The notes under the pieces were generated by a model. The model did not search any database. It was not told the origin of the DNA and worked only from the letters and a program-made list of their open reading frames with translations. A DNA stretch of 37,892 nucleotides. It comes from Moniliophthora roreri. Its lineage: Eukaryota; Basidiomycota; Agaricomycetes; Agaricales; Marasmiaceae. This document shows, piece by piece, positions 32,994-37,892 of this stretch (within the stretch, counting starts at the first letter, position 1; each line of letters opens with the position of its first letter). The DNA lies in the NCBI GenBank assembly GCA_001466705.2, contig LATX02000041.1, positions 1 through 37,892 of the forward strand. Direction: 5' to 3'. Position numbers and translations under genes: made by a program.

Positions 32994-34746
32994 TAATTTG
33001 TCTAAGATAAGACTAGTGGAAAAACTACCCAAAAAGATAACCTCCAAAAGTCTAACTCAGTTTGTTGTGCAAGTGTGGATCGACATGATCAGAGTTACCA
33101 CACTTAGAATGCCAACAAAACTCTTAGCTAGATTGATTCTCTCTTATTGAAGTGTTCTACTTCAAAGTGTTCACCTCCAGAGGAGTATATATGGTTTTAA
33201 AATGTTTTATATCACAAACACACACACAAAACACAAAGAACACAGTGCACAAAGCACAAACACAAGAGCTACAGTCCCATACAAAGACTCGATAGCCGAT
33301 ATAGTCTGACCCTACGGAGTTCAAGACTTCTTCAAGATAACTACAGCACCCAGTGTACTGGAAAAGGTCCTAGACCAATTTCTACAAAGAGTTCAGTGCA
33401 GGCACACCCCTTGCTAAGACTCTAAGTGTGTCACAACCTGATACACACACAGGCCACACTCCAAGTGCCCAAGGCTCCTTCTTGGTGTAAAGTTTCTCTT
33501 AGAAAAGTGCTATAACACACTCAAGATGTTACTCTTATCTCTTACGACACAAGTTTGTTATCAGATGTCTATCTCTCTGGAGTCACTCAGGACCAATCTC
33601 CAGGGCCTGTAGTAAGGAAGCAAAACTGGAATGGCACACAAATTTATACACTAAACAAACTCATCATGTATTTACAATCAGAGGGGGGCAGAGTTACTTG
33701 AGTATGTACAAATATCTAGCTGTCCTTATATATGGTCCAGGAATATATCTACAGAAAATTATAAATAATATCCGATAATTCAGGAAATGACAAATGAGTG
33801 ACTGAGATACTAAAAGAGGGATTATTCAGATGTCACAGAGTCTGGCCACTAGGGTATCCGACTATATCCACATGGGTATCTATGCCTCCCGGCGTTCTAG
33901 ACTCTATAATTTGTATTTTCTCTTTTCTAAGTCGGGTATCTACGAGCAGATGGCTGTATCTGTCCCGTCTTTTGACAGCATTTTCCTTTTCTAGTATCTG
34001 CACATCGGCAGTGGCCTAGATGCCAAATTTTCCAAGGTTGGAACACACTGTTATTGTTCCGATCTCCTTTGACAATGCATGCTCAGTCTTATTTAGGATT
34101 TCTTGCACATTAGATGTTCTCCATATGTCTCTTTGTATCTGTCTGTAGGTAGTGGATGTCCTTCGGAAGTGATTTCTGTCTTTCCAAGCAGTCTTTGTAC
34201 CTAGTTTTCTTATCACATATTGTTTAGCCGCTGGTGAATTCTTTATTAAGAGATCACCTGCTTTGACTCTGATCTGTATATTGACTTCAGAGGAGGATTG
34301 TTCTATGATCATTCCTGTTCTAAGTCGTCTCTCTGTTTTGATGTCTCCTCTAAGTACCTCTGTACTGTTTGACTGCAGCTTGCACTTTGCAGATGTCATA
34401 GAAAAGTAAAGTAGAAGTTAAAATCCCATTGATAGCACTTTGAGAGCTTGGTTAACTAGCCAATGTGTTCATTGGGCCATAGTTAGATTCCCTACAGGTT
34501 TCAGGAGTGATCTGCTTTGGATCTGATACATAGATAGGTCAGAAAGTACAGCTTAGACACCTCTGTATAGCATATCATATAGCTCTTTGTACTTTCCCAG
34601 GTACCACAGCTTCTCTAAGGCAATGACTAGCAGACTGGGCTCACTCTAGTCCTTATTACCCGTTATCTCGTGTCATATTAAAGTGTTCCAATTCAGAAAT
34701 AGTGTAAAATGAATAAAAGTGGGTCTTTTCTAGGTTTGCCATATTA
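32994..34746 (-). mobile_element. Element A, copy 6 (least decayed)
   Basis: Complete copy of 1753 bp. On the plus strand it runs TAATTTGTCTAAGATAAGAC to CTAGGTTTGCCATATTA. The flanks are CTGA (32990-32993) and CCAA (34747-34750), the two deaminated forms of CCGA. The 127-codon internal ORF is complete only here. TATA and AATAAA-like signals are present on the minus strand in the same arrangement as in the other copies. Confidence 0.9.
34016..34399 (-). CDS. 127-residue ORF inside element A, function unknown
   Basis: It begins MTSAKCKLQSNSTEVLRGDI and ends VCSNLGKFGI before a TAG. The product is polar, moderately basic and has no membrane segment or motif I recognise. The same frame and start are visible in all other A copies (for example 15029 onward), each broken by a few stops that are mostly CGA to TGA, so the ancestral A element probably coded for it. 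In several copies a second open segment follows in another frame (KRRDRYSHLLVDTRLRKEKI and on to GYPSGQTL), which might be joined by splicing. The ORF lies upstream of the element's TATA box, so its own promoter is not evident. It could be a chance frame. Confidence 0.35.
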   Translation of the reverse strand: MTSAKCKLQSNSTEVLRGDIKTERRLRTGMIIEQSSSEVNIQIRVKAGDLLIKNSPAAKQYVIRKLGTKTAWKDRNHFRRTSTTYRQIQRDIWRTSNVQEILNKTEHALSKEIGTITVCSNLGKFGI

Positions 34747-34766
34747 CCAAGCCCCCAACATCACTA

Positions 34767-34975
34767 GCAACTAGTAAGACACTTTTGAATGATATTGAAG
34801 GGATCAGAGATCTAACTTTTTTTTTTGCTCACACCGGCTCCATTCCATCTGTACTTGTACAACAGTGTATGCGATGCACCATTCTTAGTAACTCTGCGAA
34901 CTGACAATGAATACCATTTTCACGTGGCCGGAGGTACACATATGCATTGGCTTCATGGAAGCCTTAGTGGGTAAC
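34767..34975. other. Spacer before tRNA-Thr
   Basis: Unique-looking sequence with normal CpG content and a short T run (34799-34808). It marks the passage from the repeat array to the gene-bearing island. No gene is seen. Confidence 0.4.
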
Positions 34976-35069
34976 TCCCCCTTAGCTCAGCGGTAGAGCG
35001 CTTCACTAGTATGTGTGTTCTCATGTGTCAAGAATGAAGAGGTCAGTCGTTCAAGTCGGCTAGGGGGAA
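34976..35069 (+). tRNA. tRNA-Thr (AGT) with a ~22-nt intron
   Basis: The acceptor stem is TCCCCCT (34976-34982) paired with AGGGGGA (35062-35068). The D arm is GCTC AGCGGTA GAGC. The anticodon stem is CTTCA (35001-35005) paired with TGAAG (35035-35039), and the loop is CTAGTA plus A, giving anticodon AGT (35008-35010). The intron (35012-35033) starts after position 37, as in nuclear tRNA genes. The T arm is AGTCG TTCAAGT CGGCT. A TTTTT terminator for RNA polymerase III follows at about 35076. All stems pair, so the gene is probably functional. Confidence 0.92.
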
Positions 35070-35724
35070 AACAGTTTTTCGCGAAAGATATCAATCCTAA
35101 ATTTCTCACATAGAACAATTTTTCCCTAAATAGTGAATATGGTTACAAAGCATGGGTACTTAATCATTCATGTACATTCAGAAGATCATGACAGCTAGAG
35201 CGAAGGCGATACTGTCATACCATGTACCCCAGCAATGGAGAATGAATTCTTTGGGCTTTCTACGGGTGCATTCTTCCCTTTTCCTCGGGCACCTTACCTC
35301 TGCACCGCTTCTCGTCTAGACCTTTCTCAATATACTTCCAAACCAACGTTGACCAATTATTGGAATATCGCACCTTTTGAATGGGGGTTGAAGGCGATAA
35401 TGTAGTAGCAAACGCCAATAACTTATATTCCATTCGACGTTGGGTACTTAAGGAAGAGGATAGGGCGGGAAGATGAGGCTTTCCTTGCTGTTTGTATACT
35501 CGTGAGGTGGCAGATCTTTTACTAGGCTTTGTATCTGGGTATTCGACTTATACTTCTGCCTTTCAGGTGATCAGGTTCTCTTACCTTGGAATTTAAATTA
35601 TGAGGAGGGTATACAGAAGCTGCGAGTCTTTCTACACAATCGAACCATATACTTTTCTTGTGCGGAGATTCTCTGCGAATCTCCGCACATCCTCAGGACC
35701 AAAACGACGATCCTACCGAACGAT
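35070..35724. other. Intergenic region with no gene recognised
   Basis: It holds the 3' flank of the FAD oxidase gene, including a perfect hairpin (35659-35689). No coding sequence or repeat is recognised; CpG content is normal. Confidence 0.4.
35659..35689. other. Perfect 12-bp hairpin in the 3' flank of the oxidase gene
   Basis: TGTGCGGAGATT, a 7-nt loop CTCTGCG, then AATCTCCGCACA. The stem has no mismatch and starts 36 bp after the stop codon on the minus strand, so it would lie in the 3' untranslated region. Its role is unknown; an RNA stability element, a 3'-end signal or the trace of a small inverted repeat are all possible. Confidence 0.75.
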
Positions 35725-37613
35725 TCAATATGCTTCTTCCTCTGGCACCTCGATACTCGTAATAAACCTGAACACATCATCGCCATCCACCTCCCCTTTC
35801 AGTTTTTGCAACCTCTCATAATTTGTCCCGTAATACCTGTGTTGCCAGTCTGGTAGACGAGGGTCGATGTAATTCGCGTATGCACTATTGGGACGAGTGA
35901 GGAAGCGCAAAGAAACGGAGAAACGGAGACGCACCCATACTTCCAATCTTGTGGCATATTATCCGTTATGCTCGATACCATTCCTATCATTCCGATCAGC
36001 ACTCGTACACAAAGGAGAATGAAAAGAGAAAACGACGTACCTTCGACAAACCCAAAGATTGCATCATCCCAAGGCGGCAACAAATCTCCTGTACTCGCGT
36101 ATGGTTGGAACGTGAATAATGTATCTCGATGTCCAAATGCGGTTGCGTTCAATGGTACACTGTTGATGACACTCTGTACCCCGCCATATATCTCGATTTC
36201 GACGTGCCAGAACTAATCCGCAGCATTCAGTCATAGGTTTACGAACATGAAAGAAGAAAGGACGTACGGTATCACTATCAAACCCTTCCTCACCTAAATA
36301 CCTCATCATCTCATGCATCGCTTCCTCTGTGAGCAACACATCTTGAGGTGTCATCAACGACTTGGCATAAAACGTATCTCTAGGCATCTCCCCTTCTACG
36401 GTCAAGTTACCCGCAGCACCAGCCGTAACGACATCAATCCACGTCCCATTAACGACAATCGAATCGTTCCTCCATGGAGGGAGTGTATCAAGGAACGGGG
36501 TGACAACTTGCACGTAACGTTCGGTATCGCCGTAAAAGGATCCAAGGAAAACAACGCTCACTCTCCCTCTTTCGCGTCCTTTCAAAACACCCAGCTCGCC
36601 CCCGAATGTATTTGGTAACGAAGGCGACAGGGCGTATTTCTGAAAGTCGGAGAAGGCTTTCGAAGCCGTTGCGATATCAAGATCGAAAATATATTCGAAG
36701 AATGTGCCTGACGGAGGAACGGGATGTGTACGCATAGTTAGGGAAGTGACAATGCCAAAGGATGAGGAGGAGCCACGGATTGCCTTTTGTTTCATGTTGA
36801 GGTTAGCATAGAAAACGTAAAATAGGCGGGAGGGTAAAACGTACCCAAAACAACTCGGTATTTTCACCCTCAGATGCAGTTACCACAGTTCCATTCGCCA
36901 ACACAACTGTTGCGGATAAAACGTTATCGAGTGTAAGACCCCACATCCGGGATGAGAAGCCCCATCCACCGAACCCTGTAACGCCCATCAGCACTGTACT
37001 CGCAAAATAGAGAAAACACACACCCGAATGTCCACCAAATCCAACCCACGAACACCTCCCATGCGGAATCGCTCTCCCATATTCATTCAATGCCAAGGCT
37101 ACCTCTCCAAGTCGATTTCCAGGTTCGATAACAGCCGTCTGTGTTTCGCCGTCATATGTGATATCTTTGAATGCACCAAGATCTACCACTAAAGCGGGAG
37201 GATCAGAATCACTACCTATACTGTTTGCGATGTAGCTGTGCTATTCAATTTTACACGTCAAGAAGAGATAGAGAGCTAGGGCGACGTCACGTACACCACC
37301 ACTCTTCGCAACGACTCTGATGCCTTCCTTTGCACCCGCTTTAACGATCAGACTGACTTGGGAAGTGTTGGTAGGGAAGGTTACGGCTATTGGGGAAGGG
37401 GTGTAACGCATGTTATCTGTCATACAGGGATTGTTAGTCGGAAATGTTACAAAAGGGTGATAGAGATGCAAACATACAAGCACGCGTAACATTCCCATAC
37501 TCTACATCATCAGCAAAAACCGCTCGAATTCCATCTGATGCGAGTTGTTCACGGAGAGATGTGTATTGAGCAAAGGCCAGGGGAAGAAAGGGAATGAGAA
37601 GCGGGAGGAACAT
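35725..37613 (-). CDS. Secreted berberine-bridge-like FAD oxidase (AA7-type)
   Basis: Eight exons on the minus strand: 37613-37478, 37416-37295, 37240-37024, 36975-36845, 36783-36268, 36212-36041, 35983-35935, 35884-35725. All seven introns are GT...AG. They join to 1503 bp, coding for 500 residues, the usual family length. The start has a signal peptide (MFLPLLIPFLPLAFA). FAD-binding type 4 features: SGGHSY with His87 and HGRCSWVGFGGHSG with Cys149, matching the His and Cys that hold FAD by two covalent bonds in berberine bridge enzyme and glucooligosaccharide oxidase. The C-terminal BBE domain has NYIDPRLPDWQHRYYGTNYE. Such enzymes oxidise sugars or alcohols with O2, giving H2O2; the substrate here is unknown. 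No stop or frameshift; the gene looks functional. Confidence 0.93.
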
Positions 37614-37637
37614 AATGGTAAAGGGGAAAGAGAGCTG

Positions 37638-37645
37638 TATAAATA
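37638..37645 (-). promoter_or_regulatory. TATA-like box of the FAD oxidase gene
   Basis: Minus strand TATTTATA lies about 25 bp upstream of the ATG (37613), followed by a pyrimidine-rich stretch (TCTCTTTCCCCTTT) where transcription may start. The short distance would give a very short leader. Confidence 0.4.
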
Positions 37646-37810
37646 GCCTTCGTCATTGATCGTTGATGGGATACTGCATGATACGGGGTCTGGTGACCGT
37701 GCTCGGGAAGCCGGCGGTATAGATACGGCTAAATGAACTCTGGTTCTTGGGTAAAGTTGCGCATACTGCGAAGATAATGATAATAATGGCAGAAGAAGTC
37801 GACAGTGCAT

Positions 37811-37892
37811 TGCTCCGTGCAAGGCTCGAACTTGCGACCTCAGGATTCCCGCTATCTTTAGTAGCGGGTCTTGGTCCAAAATCCCTCGTTTT
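37811..37892 (-). tRNA. Partial tRNA-like sequence at the window edge, isotype unclear
   Basis: On the minus strand the T arm is GCAAG TTCGAGC CTTGC, followed by ACGGAGC plus discriminator A (37811). The 5' acceptor strand lies outside the window. Two readings are possible. One is a class II tRNA with anticodon stem-loop CGCTA CTAAAGA TAGCG. The other is a class I tRNA with stem GGGAT/ATCCT, anticodon TGG (Pro) and an intron containing the CCCGCTA/TAGCGGG hairpin. No T run follows downstream, so a pseudogene is possible. Confidence 0.55.

Larger units (their letters stand above)
32788..34766. repeat. Element C, copy 3 (interrupted by A copy 6)
   Basis: 32788-32993 and 34747-34766 together match C copy 1 from its middle to its right terminus CCCCCAACATCACTA. 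In the uninterrupted copy the insertion point reads GAGCCGAGCC, which shows the empty site was a single CCGA. Confidence 0.8.

Noticed and set aside
32994..34746. Element A as a Helitron (internal TC...CTAG near the ends)
   Set aside because: The conserved ends extend beyond TC and CTAG in every copy, and insertion is not between A and T.
37502..37879. 125-codon minus-strand frame starting upstream of the oxidase
   Set aside because: It overlaps exon 1 in another frame and runs into the tRNA-like sequence; the frame with signal peptide from 37613 fits the protein family.

Overview
The window looks like nuclear DNA of a filamentous fungus, most likely a basidiomycete. A secreted oxidase gene is split by seven introns of 48-61 nt with GT...AG ends, a tRNA gene carries an intron after position 37, and most of the rest is nested, decayed transposable elements. 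The species cannot be told from the sequence. Seven single 'n' characters (3189, 4681, 5645, 11047, 26007, 28323, 31084) sit at or near repeat junctions and probably mark scaffold joins.

Layout. 1-5971: repeats, namely a terminal piece of element B, a ~1.75-kb element here called A, and a long non-coding element E with a GC-rich terminal segment C. 5972-13749: an island that has kept its CpG dinucleotides. It holds three decayed copies of one unidentified gene block, an ORF coding for a protein of two SAM-like modules, and a 1.3-kb element with ~275-bp inverted repeats. 13750-25190: a dead Ty1/copia retrotransposon on the minus strand, interrupted by two inverted A copies, with a probable 1.5-kb long terminal repeat (B) at its 5' side. 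25196-25920: a CACTA-type miniature element with a 3-bp target duplication. 25921-34766: more A, E and C copies nested in each other. 34976-37892: a second CpG-retaining island with tRNA-Thr(AGT), a complete berberine-bridge-enzyme-like FAD oxidase gene on the minus strand, and a partial tRNA-like sequence at the right edge.

The main result concerns element A (six copies, three of them in sites whose empty sequence can be inferred). Every flanking tetranucleotide that can be read fits N-C-G-N or its CpG-deaminated forms (N-T-G-N, N-C-A-N). The empty sites inferred from copia coding sequence and from an uninterrupted C copy contain the matching CpG tetranucleotide once. A therefore appears to insert at CpG and make a 4-bp duplication that later decayed. 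A has a TATA box and a polyadenylation signal arranged like an LTR, ends that are not TG...CA, and a conserved 127-codon ORF that is open only in the copy at 32994-34746. Its class is not settled. CpG-type transitions also explain key lesions of the copia element, including loss of the integrase catalytic glutamate. The only clearly functional genes are the FAD oxidase and tRNA-Thr.
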